A stretch of DNA of 64,000 nt from Marinobacter persicus. Lineage in GTDB: Bacteria; Pseudomonadota; Gammaproteobacteria; Pseudomonadales; Oleiphilaceae. Within the stretch, counting starts at the first letter, position 1, and each line of letters starts with the position of its first letter. Where the stretch lies: positions 154,083-218,082 of the forward strand of contig NZ_FOSC01000007.1 of assembly GCF_900114155.1 (NCBI RefSeq), written 5' to 3'. Below the pieces are notes generated by a model that saw only the letters and a program-made list of their open reading frames with translations, did no database searches and was not told the DNA's origin. Shown one piece after another: positions 1 through 7,974 of the stretch. The translations under genes were made by a program, and so were the position numbers.

Positions 1-1
1 G

Positions 2-1051
2 CTGGCGGCTGTGGTGATCATGCTGGGTGCCTGGACGCGCCTGGTTCACGCGGGGCTTGGCTGTCCGGATTGGCCGGGCTGCTACGGCTTTCTGACCGTG
101 CCGCAAAGTGCCGAGCACATCGCCATCGCCAATGCCCGCTTCCCGGACACGCCGGTGGATGTGGCCAAGGGCTGGCCGGAAATGATTCACCGGTACGCCG
201 CCGGCACCCTGGGACTGGTGATATTCGGGCTGGCAACTGCGGCTATCCGAAACCGCCACAAGGGTATTCCCGTCGGCCTGCCGGTGTTCATTGCCGCGTT
301 TGTGGTGCTGCAGGGCGCCTTTGGCATGTGGACGGTCACCCTCAAACTGTGGCCCCAGGTGGTGGCGCTGCACCTGCTGGGGGGCTTCACAACGCTGACT
401 TTGCTGGTGCTGCTGGCGTTGCGCTTACACAGATTGCAGGCATCCGCGAGGCGAGCCGGTGCGCAGCAGTCCCGGTCCTCCGGGGAAAGGCCGTACCGGG
501 TGCCGGCGGGCCTCTGGCCATGGCTTTATGGCGGCTTGTTTCTGGTGATCCTGCAGATTGCTCTGGGGGCCTGGACCGCCGCGAACTACGCCGCTGTCGC
601 CTGCACCGATTTACCCACCTGCCAGGGCCAGTGGTGGCCGGCCGGCATGGATTTTCGCCACGGCTTCGACATTGCCCAGCAGGTGGGCCCTAATTATCTG
701 GGTGGACAACTGACTGCCGACGGCCGGGTGGCGATCCACATGAGTCACCGCCTGGGTGCCTTGGTGGTGTTGGTGTATTTCAGTGGACTGCTGGCCTGGC
801 TCTGGCGCGGCCGGCACCACACCGGGCTTGGCGGTGCCACGGCGCTGGTGGCTGGTGTGCTGGCGTTGCAGATTTTGCTGGGGTTGGCCAATGTCTGGCT
901 GCATATTCCACTGGCGGTTGCCGTGGCCCACAACGCCACTGGCGCAGCGCTGCTGTTGTCTGTGGTGCACCTGATCTGGCGCGCTCACCGATTGCCGGTT
1001 GCCCGGCCAATAACAACAACAAACCCGCTATCCCGGGAGGTGACGGTATGA
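2..1051 (+). CDS. ctaA: Heme A synthase (COX15/CtaA), 5' end cut by window edge
   Basis: Converts heme O to heme A in the inner membrane for aa3-type cytochrome c oxidase. The reading frame is open from base 2, so the N-terminus lies left of the window; about 350 residues are visible. Numbering from the GTG at 11, the family's paired loop cysteines appear as GCPDWPGC (C18, C24), and a second pair lies in ACTDLPTCQG. Heme-binding histidines sit in MIHRYAAG, ALHLLGG, HMSHRLG and AHNATG, as expected for the eight-helix COX15 fold. The stop overlaps the cyoE start (ATGA), so the two are translationally coupled. With cyoE and a SCO gene following, this is the tail of a cytochrome oxidase assembly cluster. 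Confidence 0.93.
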   Translation: MAAVVIMLGAWTRLVHAGLGCPDWPGCYGFLTVPQSAEHIAIANARFPDTPVDVAKGWPEMIHRYAAGTLGLVIFGLATAAIRNRHKGIPVGLPVFIAAFVVLQGAFGMWTVTLKLWPQVVALHLLGGFTTLTLLVLLALRLHRLQASARRAGAQQSRSSGERPYRVPAGLWPWLYGGLFLVILQIALGAWTAANYAAVACTDLPTCQGQWWPAGMDFRHGFDIAQQVGPNYLGGQLTADGRVAIHMSHRLGALVVLVYFSGLLAWLWRGRHHTGLGGATALVAGVLALQILLGLANVWLHIPLAVAVAHNATGAALLLSVVHLIWRAHRLPVARPITTTNPLSREVTV

Positions 1052-1968
1052 ATAACTCCACCCGCACATTGACAGTCCCCGACGCGTCCCGGCCCCGGTC
1101 CAGGGTACCGGGCTGGCGCGACCTGCTGGAACTGACCAAGCCAAAAGTGGTGGCGTTGATGCTGCTCACCTCGGTCATCGGCATGCTGCTGGCGACGCCC
1201 GGAGTGCCGCCCTGGCCTGTCCTGTTGTTCGGCAACCTGGGTATTGGCCTGCTGGCGGGTTCCGCTGCCGTGGTGAACCATGTGGTGGACCAGAAAATCG
1301 ACACGGTCATGGCCCGCACCCGTCGCCGGCCCGTGGCCACCGGGCGGATTGCGCCGTTTGATGCCATCATCTTCGCCACCATGCTCGCCTGCGCCGGCAT
1401 GGCGGTACTGATGATGCTGGTCAATCACCTGACCGCCTGGCTGACCCTGGCGTCGCTGGTGGGGTATGCCGGCGTTTACACCCTGTTTCTCAAGCGCGCC
1501 ACGCCGCAGAACATCACCATTGGCGGGCTGGCCGGCGCCATGCCGCCGTTGCTGGGCTGGACGGCGGTGACCGGGCAGGTGGAAGGTCATGCCCTGTTGC
1601 TGGTGCTGATCATTTTCGCCTGGACGCCGCCGCATTTCTGGGCGCTGGCCATTCACCGCAAGGAGGAATACGCCAGGGCTGGCATTCCGATGCTGCCGGT
1701 CACCCACGGCAACCGCTACACCGAGCTGCATATTCTGCTCTACACGCTGATGCTGCTGGCGGCCAGCCTGCTACCTTTTGTCACAGGCATGTCGGGCGGT
1801 ATCTATCTGCTGGGTGCCCTGGCCCTGGGGCTGCGCTTTGTCTGGTACGCCATCCGGCTGTTACGGGGGGATGACCGGCGTGTGGCGCTCAATACCTTCA
1901 AGTATTCCATCACTTACCTGATGGCGCTGTTTGTGGTACTTCTTGTGGATCACTTTGTGTTTTTCTGA
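1048..1968 (+). CDS. cyoE: Protoheme IX farnesyltransferase (heme O synthase)
   Basis: UbiA-family membrane prenyltransferase that attaches farnesyl to heme b, making heme O, the substrate of the upstream heme A synthase. The 306 residues match family length. The first Asp-rich motif is visible as N77-H-V-V-D81-Q-K-I-D85 followed by R-T-R-R-R-P, which binds prenyl diphosphate. Hydrophobic helices fill the rest, and the C-terminal NTFKYSITYL segment is typical of CyoE/CtaB. Its ATG overlaps the ctaA stop. The stop is followed within 25 bases by a large imperfect palindrome (1994-2075), which separates it from the SCO gene. Confidence 0.95.
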   Translation: MNNSTRTLTVPDASRPRSRVPGWRDLLELTKPKVVALMLLTSVIGMLLATPGVPPWPVLLFGNLGIGLLAGSAAVVNHVVDQKIDTVMARTRRRPVATGRIAPFDAIIFATMLACAGMAVLMMLVNHLTAWLTLASLVGYAGVYTLFLKRATPQNITIGGLAGAMPPLLGWTAVTGQVEGHALLLVLIIFAWTPPHFWALAIHRKEEYARAGIPMLPVTHGNRYTELHILLYTLMLLAASLLPFVTGMSGGIYLLGALALGLRFVWYAIRLLRGDDRRVALNTFKYSITYLMALFVVLLVDHFVFF

Positions 1969-1993
1969 ATTTAGACAGCGTGCAGGATCGCCC

Positions 1994-2075
1994 GGGGCCG
2001 GGGATACTTTTCTTCTGGAAAAAACAACTCGCTTCGCTCAGACAATTTTTCCGCCAGAAAAGCACCCCCGGCCCC
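1994..2075. repeat. Imperfect palindrome with conserved centre, copy 1 of 3
   Basis: The left arm 1994-2024 and right arm 2046-2075 are nearly complementary over about 30 bases: both read ggggccgggg, then a short variable step, then cttttct, a small mismatched bulge, and ggaaaaa. The unpaired centre 2025-2045 contains ACTCGCTTCGCTCAGACA. The same centre occurs at 10188-10209 and 48391-48411, where the arms are different sequences. The element lies between cyoE and the SCO gene. It could act as a terminator or mRNA 3'-end structure, but there is no long T-run. Confidence 0.85.
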
Positions 2076-2104
2076 AGCCGCTCTTCGAGTAAGGGTTTGT
2101 ATTC

Positions 2105-2770
2105 ATGAGTCGTTCGGTAAAAATAACGGTAGCCGTGTTGCTGCTGGTCGTGATCAGTATTTTTTCGTTTGTGGTCTACCGTCAGACCAATCTGGAGAGT
2201 TCCGAAGCTACCTCCGCCCCGGATCTGGCGGAATACAACGCCTATGTCTACACCGAAGCCCGTCCGCTGGCGGAGTTCACGCTCACCAATGAACAGGGCG
2301 AGCCCACCACCCGGGAAGACCTGAAAGGCCGCTGGACGTTTGCGTTCGTGGGTTACACCAACTGCCCGGATATCTGCCCGGTGGCCATGACCACTTTGCG
2401 GCAGATGGACGGGCAACTGCCGCCGGAATTGCCCCAGCCGGATTATCTGTTGATCAGCGCTGATCCGGAGCACGACACGCCGGAGCGTCTGAACGACTAC
2501 ACCAGTTTCTTCGGTGACAATTTCCATGGTCTGACGGGCGATCTGGAAACCACCCGGCAGTTGGCAAAAAGCCTCAGTGCGGTGTTCCAGCACCGGGAAG
2601 AGGGTGGTCAGTTACTGGTGGACCACAGCGGCCATTTTGCCCTGCTCAATCCGGATGCGGAGGTGCAGGCACTGATTCAGCCACCGCATCGGCCGGATCA
2701 GTTGCTTGAGGCGTTCGAGCGTATCTATGAATGGGTACAGGCGAATCACGCGCGGGCATCGCAGGGTTGA
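2105..2770 (+). CDS. SCO1/SenC/PrrC-family copper chaperone
   Basis: Membrane-anchored periplasmic thioredoxin-fold protein that delivers copper to the CuA site of cytochrome c oxidase. There is an uncleaved N-terminal anchor at about residues 7-25. The copper-binding CxxxC is C87-P-D-I-C91 within TNCPDICP, and the third ligand is H174 in VDHSGHF. The SADPEHDTPERL segment is typical of the family, and 221 residues is a normal length. It lies downstream of ctaA and cyoE, which fits oxidase assembly; the palindrome at 1994-2075 may give it separate transcript levels. Confidence 0.93.
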   Translation: MSRSVKITVAVLLLVVISIFSFVVYRQTNLESSEATSAPDLAEYNAYVYTEARPLAEFTLTNEQGEPTTREDLKGRWTFAFVGYTNCPDICPVAMTTLRQMDGQLPPELPQPDYLLISADPEHDTPERLNDYTSFFGDNFHGLTGDLETTRQLAKSLSAVFQHREEGGQLLVDHSGHFALLNPDAEVQALIQPPHRPDQLLEAFERIYEWVQANHARASQG

Positions 2771-2859
2771 GCGCTTCTTAATCGAAGGTCAAACTGACAT
2801 CATCGTTAGCTTTGCATACACTGGCTGGCTCCTAAACCAACAATAATCAGGTAGCTGCC

Positions 2860-4065
2860 ATGACCTCACAGACCGCCGCGAATCCCAGGCAACTGTTTAC
2901 CGTGCTGCTGGCCGGTGCTTGCGTATTGCTGGTGGTGCATGCCCTCGGTCGGTTTATTTACACGCCGCTTCTGCCTTATCTGGTGGATGACGGCCAGTTC
3001 AGTGCCTCGGATGGCGCGGCGGTGGCCACCTGGAATTACCTGGGTTACCTGATGGGTGCGATGGTTGCCATCAAGTGGCACAGGATCGCCCACATTCGCG
3101 TTATGTTGCCGCTTTTCCTGGCGGTTCACGTAATTACCACTCTGATTGTCACCCAGACCGACAACCTGACTCTGATTTCGGCCAGCCGCTGGCTCAATGG
3201 CGTGGCCAATGGCGTGGTTTTTGTACAGGCTCCGGCGTTGATTCTGGAATGGCTGGTGTTGCGTAACCGGGCCACCATGAGTGGGCTGGTCTATATTGGC
3301 GTGGGGGCTGGCCTGCTGGTCTCCAGTGGTCTGGTTACCGGCACCGCCGGCTGGCTGGAAGGCGCCGAGCGCTGGTGGCCGGCGGCGTTGCTGTCCATTC
3401 CCCTGGCCTGGTGGGGTGTGGTCCAGCTGCGCAAGCTGGACATCCCGGTGCGCCAGCATGACGATTCCGGCAAAGAGCTGGTGAACACCCCCCTGATTGA
3501 CCGGGCCAGTGCCCCCCTGTTTCTGTCCTATGCCGGTGCTGGTCTGGGTTATATCCTGCCGATGACTTTCCTGCCGCTACTGGCGAAGCTGGAATTACCG
3601 GAAGGCCATGCCCTGCTCGACGGCACCTGGGTGATCGTTGCCCTGTTCACCATTCCCGCCCCCTGGATCTGGAACAAACTGGGTGCCCGGATGGGCGATC
3701 TGCCGGCGCTGCGGCTGAATTTCCTGATTCAGTTGCTGGGGGTGCTGGCGGCAGTGCTTTGGCCGGGCGCCCTCGGGCTGATGCTTTGCGCCGCGCTGGT
3801 GGGTGGCACCTTCCTGGGTACGGTGCTGCTGACCCAGCGCCTGGGCCGGGCCTTGCACCCGCACCAGGGGCCGCGGCTGTCGGCGGCCATGGTGGCCCTC
3901 TATGGCTTTACCCAGATGGTCGGCCCCTGGCTCACGAAACAATGGCTGGATGGCGGGGGCACGCTGGTTTCCGCGTTCGGCATTGGCGTGGCGGCGTTGG
4001 CCTTTGGCCTGTTGCTGGCCTTTTTTGTGCCCAAGCCAGAAGACTGGCACGCGCGCTCGCAATAA
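2860..4065 (+). CDS. MFS transporter, YbfB/YjiJ family
   Basis: A 401-residue protein with about twelve hydrophobic helices. The N-terminal stretch with ALGRFIYTPLLPYL, followed by WNYLGYLMGA, is characteristic of the YbfB/YjiJ branch of the major facilitator superfamily. Substrate is not known for this branch and cannot be inferred here. The ATG is preceded by an AGGTAG Shine-Dalgarno-like sequence seven bases upstream. hrpB begins seven bases after the stop, so the two may be cotranscribed, though their functions are not obviously linked. Confidence 0.85.
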   Translation: MTSQTAANPRQLFTVLLAGACVLLVVHALGRFIYTPLLPYLVDDGQFSASDGAAVATWNYLGYLMGAMVAIKWHRIAHIRVMLPLFLAVHVITTLIVTQTDNLTLISASRWLNGVANGVVFVQAPALILEWLVLRNRATMSGLVYIGVGAGLLVSSGLVTGTAGWLEGAERWWPAALLSIPLAWWGVVQLRKLDIPVRQHDDSGKELVNTPLIDRASAPLFLSYAGAGLGYILPMTFLPLLAKLELPEGHALLDGTWVIVALFTIPAPWIWNKLGARMGDLPALRLNFLIQLLGVLAAVLWPGALGLMLCAALVGGTFLGTVLLTQRLGRALHPHQGPRLSAAMVALYGFTQMVGPWLTKQWLDGGGTLVSAFGIGVAALAFGLLLAFFVPKPEDWHARSQ

Positions 4066-4071
4066 CACCCC

Positions 4072-6546
4072 ATGCTGCCGATAGAGGAGAGTCTGCCAGC
4101 GCTGAAACAGGCGCTGGAAACCGGTAATACCGCACTGCTGCAGGCCCCGCCCGGAGCCGGCAAGACCACCCGCGTGCCACTGGCCATGCTTGATGCGCCC
4201 TGGCGGAAGGGCGGCAGGATCCTGATGCTCGAGCCCCGCCGGCTGGCTGCCCGCTCGGCGGCCCGGTTCATGGCCCGGCAGCTGGATGAAAATCCGGGAC
4301 AGACCGTTGGCTACCGCACCCGTCTGGATAGCAAAGTTTCCCCTGCCACCCGTATTGAGGTGGTCACCGAAGGCATTCTCACCCGACTGATCCAGAACGA
4401 CCCCCTGCTGGAAGAGTATGCGGCGGTGTTGTTCGACGAATTTCACGAACGATCCCTGCAGGCCGATCTCGGCCTGGCACTGGTGCGGGAATCCCAGCAG
4501 GCGTTGCGTGAGGACCTGCGACTGCTGGTCATGTCTGCCACTCTCGATACTGCCCCCATTGCCCGGGTCCTGGGCGACGTACCGGTGATCACCAGTGAGG
4601 GGCGCGCGTTTCCGGTGGCAGTCCACTACCGGCCGCCGGCCCGCAATACCCGGTTGCCGGATCAGGTGGTGGCGGTGATTCACGAGGCCTTGCAGCAACA
4701 ATCCGGCTCGCTGCTGGTGTTCTTGCCCGGGGCCGGGGAGATTCGCCAGGTGACCAGACAACTGGCGGGTCAGTTACCGGAGGACACCCTGCTTGCGCCT
4801 TTGTATGGCAACCTGAAAAGTGAGGAGCAGGATCGGGCCATTACCCCGGCACCAGACGGCCAGCGCAAAATCGTGCTGGCCACTGCCATTGCCGAAACCA
4901 GCCTGACCATCGAGGGCGTGCGGGTAGTGATTGATGCCGGCCAGCAGCGCCGGGCGGTGTTCGATCCCAATAGCGGTATGACCCGGCTGGTGACTGGCCG
5001 GGTGTCGAAAGCCTCGGCGGAGCAGCGCAAGGGCCGGGCCGGCCGGATTGAGCCGGGCGTCTGTTACCGGCTATGGAGTGAGTCTGAACAGTTCGGGCTG
5101 GCGGATTACACCCCGCCCGAGATCCGGGAAGCGGATCTGGCTCCGGTCGTTCTTGAGCTGGCCCAATGGGGCGCCCGCACCCCGGAGCAGGTGAACTGGA
5201 TTGATGCCCCGCCGCCGGCACACTGGCGGCAGGCGCAAACGCTGTTGCGGTGGCTGGACCTGCTGGATAGCGAGGGGGCGATTACCGATCATGGCAAAGC
5301 CGCCCGGGAACTGGGCTTGCACCCCAGGCTGGCGCACATGGTGCTGAAAGGCCGGGTGCTGGGATTCGCTCGCCTGGCGGCTGAACTGGCGGCCCTGCTG
5401 GAAGAGCGCGATTTGCTGGGCCCGGGTGCCGGGGCCGATCTGCACGAACGGATCCGCGTGTTGCGCGGCGACAGTCAGCGCCCGGGGGTGGATCCGGCCC
5501 GCCTGAAGGCCGTGCGCCAGGCCGCCAGGCGCCTGAACCGGGGCACGGATACCGGCGGGCTACCCGCCGAAACCGACGTGGGCAGGGTTCTGGCCCAGGC
5601 CTACCCGGACCGTATCGCCCGGCGCCGCCCCGGCAACCAGCCCCGCTTTCAACTCAGTAACGGCAAGGGCGCAATACTTCGGGAAGACGACTCGCTGGCC
5701 GGGGAAGACTGGCTGGTGGCCGCCGAGCTGGATGGCAAGGCCCGGGAAGCGACCATCTACCTGGCGGCACCGGTGGCGTTGGCGGATCTGGAGACTGACC
5801 TGGCGGCGCACATTGACCAGCGAGAAGAAGCCACCTGGGATGACAAACGCGGCACCATTATGGCGCGACAGGTGCGCAGGCTCGGCGCCCTGGTGCTGGC
5901 GGAAAAGCCTCTGTCCCATGTGGACCCTGCATTGATCCAGCAGGGGCTGGTGGATGCCGTACGCCGCAAGGGGCTGGATAAGCTGCCCTGGAGCGACGAC
6001 TCCCGGCAATGGCAGGCGCGGGTTCAACTGCTGGCCAGGGAATTCCCTGGCGACTGGCCGGAGGTGAGCGACCATGCCCTGCTGGCTGGTCTGGACACCT
6101 GGCTGGCGCCCTTCATGGCCGGCATGCAGCGCTGGGCAGACCTGGCGAAACTGGACCTGATGCAGGCGCTGAATACCCTGCTGGATTACCCCCAACAGCA
6201 ACAGCTGGATGAACTGGCCCCGAAGGCCATGGGCATCCCCACCGGCCAGCGCGTAACTCTCGACTACACCGCCGACAACGGCCCGGTGCTGTCCGCCAAG
6301 CTGCAGGCGTTGTTCGGCTGGACCCGGACGCCAAGGGTGGCCGCCGGCCGGGTGCCGGTGGTGATTCACCTGCTCTCCCCGGCCCAACGCCCCCTGGCGG
6401 TCACCTCGGACCTGGCCAGTTTCTGGGCCAATGCCTATCCGGAGGTGCGCAAGGACATGCGCGGACGCTACCCGAAACACCCCTGGCCGGAAGACCCCCT
6501 CACCGCCCAGGCCCAGCAGGGTACGAAAAAACGCCCTGCTCGCTGA
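4072..6546 (+). CDS. hrpB: ATP-dependent helicase HrpB
   Basis: DEAH-box-type superfamily 2 RNA helicase of 824 residues, the normal HrpB length. Walker A is PPGAGKTT at residues 26-33. The Walker B variant is D122-E-F-H125, and motif III is SAT at about 155-157. Motif VI lies around EQRKGRAGR. A C-terminal HrpB-specific domain follows the helicase core. The protein's role in proteobacteria is poorly defined. The last 47 bases overlap, tail to tail, with the eIF2B-like gene on the other strand. Confidence 0.95.
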   Translation: MLPIEESLPALKQALETGNTALLQAPPGAGKTTRVPLAMLDAPWRKGGRILMLEPRRLAARSAARFMARQLDENPGQTVGYRTRLDSKVSPATRIEVVTEGILTRLIQNDPLLEEYAAVLFDEFHERSLQADLGLALVRESQQALREDLRLLVMSATLDTAPIARVLGDVPVITSEGRAFPVAVHYRPPARNTRLPDQVVAVIHEALQQQSGSLLVFLPGAGEIRQVTRQLAGQLPEDTLLAPLYGNLKSEEQDRAITPAPDGQRKIVLATAIAETSLTIEGVRVVIDAGQQRRAVFDPNSGMTRLVTGRVSKASAEQRKGRAGRIEPGVCYRLWSESEQFGLADYTPPEIREADLAPVVLELAQWGARTPEQVNWIDAPPPAHWRQAQTLLRWLDLLDSEGAITDHGKAARELGLHPRLAHMVLKGRVLGFARLAAELAALLEERDLLGPGAGADLHERIRVLRGDSQRPGVDPARLKAVRQAARRLNRGTDTGGLPAETDVGRVLAQAYPDRIARRRPGNQPRFQLSNGKGAILREDDSLAGEDWLVAAELDGKAREATIYLAAPVALADLETDLAAHIDQREEATWDDKRGTIMARQVRRLGALVLAEKPLSHVDPALIQQGLVDAVRRKGLDKLPWSDDSRQWQARVQLLAREFPGDWPEVSDHALLAGLDTWLAPFMAGMQRWADLAKLDLMQALNTLLDYPQQQQLDELAPKAMGIPTGQRVTLDYTADNGPVLSAKLQALFGWTRTPRVAAGRVPVVIHLLSPAQRPLAVTSDLASFWANAYPEVRKDMRGRYPKHPWPEDPLTAQAQQGTKKRPAR

Positions 6547-7354
6547 TGCGACCGGTAATCAGCGTTTCCGGAATGGTTTCAAAGTAGATATTGCGGGCGG
6601 TGACGAACCCGCCTTCGGGGGCTGCCATTTCCCGTGCAGGCAGTTCTTCCAGATTAACCGTGTCATGGGTCTTGTTGCTGTCCCGAAAACTGTCGGCCAG
6701 TACCCAGAAGGGTTTTCTGAAATGGCGTGCAGCCAGTGCCAGCAGCAGGGTGCCGCTCTTATTGACGAAATAATGGTCTGACAGCCAGCAGTCACAGCCG
6801 GTCACGATCACATCCGATTGCGGCACGAACAGCCCCATTTGGGCATCGGTGATCAAGGTAACCGGCACTCGCCGGGTATCCAGTCTCCGGGCGACTGTGT
6901 ACCCCTCCATGCCCGGACTGCTCTGGGTGCAGATCACCGAAAACCGGTGGTTTGCCCGCACCATGTCCTCGAACAGCGCCAGTACCGCCGAACTGGCGCT
7001 GTGGGTCATGACCGTGGCGCCCTCCGGTATCCGGGAGCGGGCATGGCGAGCCATGTCCTGACTGGCGTTTTCAAGAAGCTGGATCTGTTCTGAGATGATC
7101 GGCCCGGCATTATTGTGGTTTGATTTCAGCCGGCTCCGGACGCTCTCCAGGGCGTTACCAATCACCACCATGCTCGGTCGGGCTTCCGCCAGCGCCGTTA
7201 GAACAACAGCCGTTTCCCCGGCAGACGGATGGTGCTCATCAGTCCAGGTCTGAAGATTGCGCAGGGTGGCCAAAGCCAGCTGTGTGGCACCGGAGGTGGT
7301 GTCCTGCTTGAGTTGGTCGAGCAGGACTTGTGCGCTGGAAGGAAAATGGGGCAT
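6500..7354 (-). CDS. eIF2B alpha/beta/delta-like (NagB/RpiA/IF2B fold) protein
   Basis: A 284-residue protein of the initiation-factor-2B-related family. In bacteria and archaea this fold serves sugar-phosphate isomerases such as methylthioribose-1-phosphate or ribose-1,5-bisphosphate isomerase; no role in translation should be assumed. Visible family features are the helical N-terminal half and a C-terminal Rossmann-like region with VMTHSASSAV, VTLITDAQMG and the VIVTGCD segment ending in a conserved acidic residue. The start codon lies at the foot of a 46-base hairpin (7353-7398). The 3' end overlaps hrpB by 47 bases. The exact substrate is unknown. Confidence 0.8.
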   Translation of the reverse strand: MPHFPSSAQVLLDQLKQDTTSGATQLALATLRNLQTWTDEHHPSAGETAVVLTALAEARPSMVVIGNALESVRSRLKSNHNNAGPIISEQIQLLENASQDMARHARSRIPEGATVMTHSASSAVLALFEDMVRANHRFSVICTQSSPGMEGYTVARRLDTRRVPVTLITDAQMGLFVPQSDVIVTGCDCWLSDHYFVNKSGTLLLALAARHFRKPFWVLADSFRDSNKTHDTVNLEELPAREMAAPEGGFVTARNIYFETIPETLITGRISEQGVFSYPAGPGR

Positions 7355-7398
7355 TGCTGCTAACGGGGTGATGGGTTCACCCTGAGGTTAGCAGCAAT
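7353..7398 (-). promoter_or_regulatory. Strong hairpin over the start codon of the eIF2B-like gene
   Basis: Arms ATTGCTGCTAAC (7353-7364) and GTTAGCAGCAAT (7387-7398) are a perfect 12-base inverted repeat. Inside, GGGGTGA can pair with TCACCCT, extending the stem past a three-base bulge. On the minus-strand transcript the 3' arm contains the likely ribosome-binding region and the first two bases of the ATG (7354-7352). No good T-run follows, so it does not look like a simple terminator of the upstream DUF6746 gene. It could limit translation initiation. Confidence 0.65.
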
Positions 7399-7446
7399 AT
7401 TACCGCAGCGGAAAATGGCGACCAGCTGCGTGTGTCCGGGAGCGGG

Positions 7447-7818
7447 TTACTCGATCACCTTGCGGCTGGTATCGAGGTACTGCTCACCGTATTCCTGAAC
7501 CTGATCGGTTTCCATGCGCTCGGAAGACAGGTGGATTTCCTCAAGGGTGACGGCCAGACCGTCAAACTCTTCGTTGATCCTGGCCAGCGCATTTTCGATG
7601 GTGTAGGTCAGCTCATGGATTTCGTTCATGGCTTCGGGTGTCAGGTCGCCTGCCAGTACCTTTTCCAGTTTGGTGTTGTATTCAGAAAAGTTGGCAACGG
7701 CCTCTTCCAGGGTCTCGGACGGTTTGCCCTTGAAATGGCCATAGTCATCATCGGCGATGACGGGCGCAGTGAAGAGCAGGGCTGAGGCAAGAGCGACAGG
7801 TTTCAGAAATGTCTGCAT
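7447..7818 (-). CDS. Small secreted protein, DUF6746-like
   Basis: A 123-residue protein with an N-terminal signal peptide (MQTFLKPVALASALLFT, likely cleaved after VIA), followed by an acidic helical domain containing HFKGKPSETLEEAVANF and HELTYTIENALARI. I associate this pattern with the DUF6746 family of Marinobacter and relatives, from memory. The ATG at 7818 was chosen over the upstream in-frame start at 7893 because AGAGGA lies six bases before it and the signal peptide starts cleanly there. Function is unknown; it is probably periplasmic. A possible Fur-type site lies 30 bases upstream. Confidence 0.75.
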   Translation of the reverse strand: MQTFLKPVALASALLFTAPVIADDDYGHFKGKPSETLEEAVANFSEYNTKLEKVLAGDLTPEAMNEIHELTYTIENALARINEEFDGLAVTLEEIHLSSERMETDQVQEYGEQYLDTSRKVIE

Positions 7819-7847
7819 GGTGGTTCCTCTTTCAGTTGCAATGTAAT

Positions 7848-7866
7848 GCGAATTATTATCGTTATT
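7848..7866. promoter_or_regulatory. Possible Fur-box-like site
   Basis: The 19 bases here, read on the minus strand, are AT-rich and made of hexamers resembling GATAAT (AATAAC, GATAAT, then ATTCGC inverted). By eye about 14 of 19 positions agree with the classic GATAATGATAATCATTATC consensus. The site lies 30 bases upstream of the start of the small secreted protein, where a promoter is expected. AT-rich intergenic DNA gives such matches by chance, so this is tentative. Confidence 0.3.
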
Positions 7867-7914
7867 GTGTTTTTGAACCATGAGATTGATCAATTTCAGG
7901 TGATGAAATAAAGC

Positions 7915-7942
7915 TTGTCAGCCACCGTAAGCCGGATAAAAT
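7915..7942 (+). promoter_or_regulatory. Sigma-70-like promoter for the ATP-grasp gene
   Basis: TTGTCA (7915-7920) and TAAAAT (7937-7942) are separated by 16 bases and end 32 bases before the ATG at 7975. The position rules out a longer reading frame starting at 7915 as the true gene start. Confidence 0.55.
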
Positions 7943-7974
7943 GCCGCCAAGTTCCACACCGTGCGGCGGTGACC

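Noticed and set aside
1994..2075. Ordinary intrinsic terminator
   Set aside because: The stem is far longer than usual, has a 21-base conserved loop shared with two distant copies, and no T-run follows.
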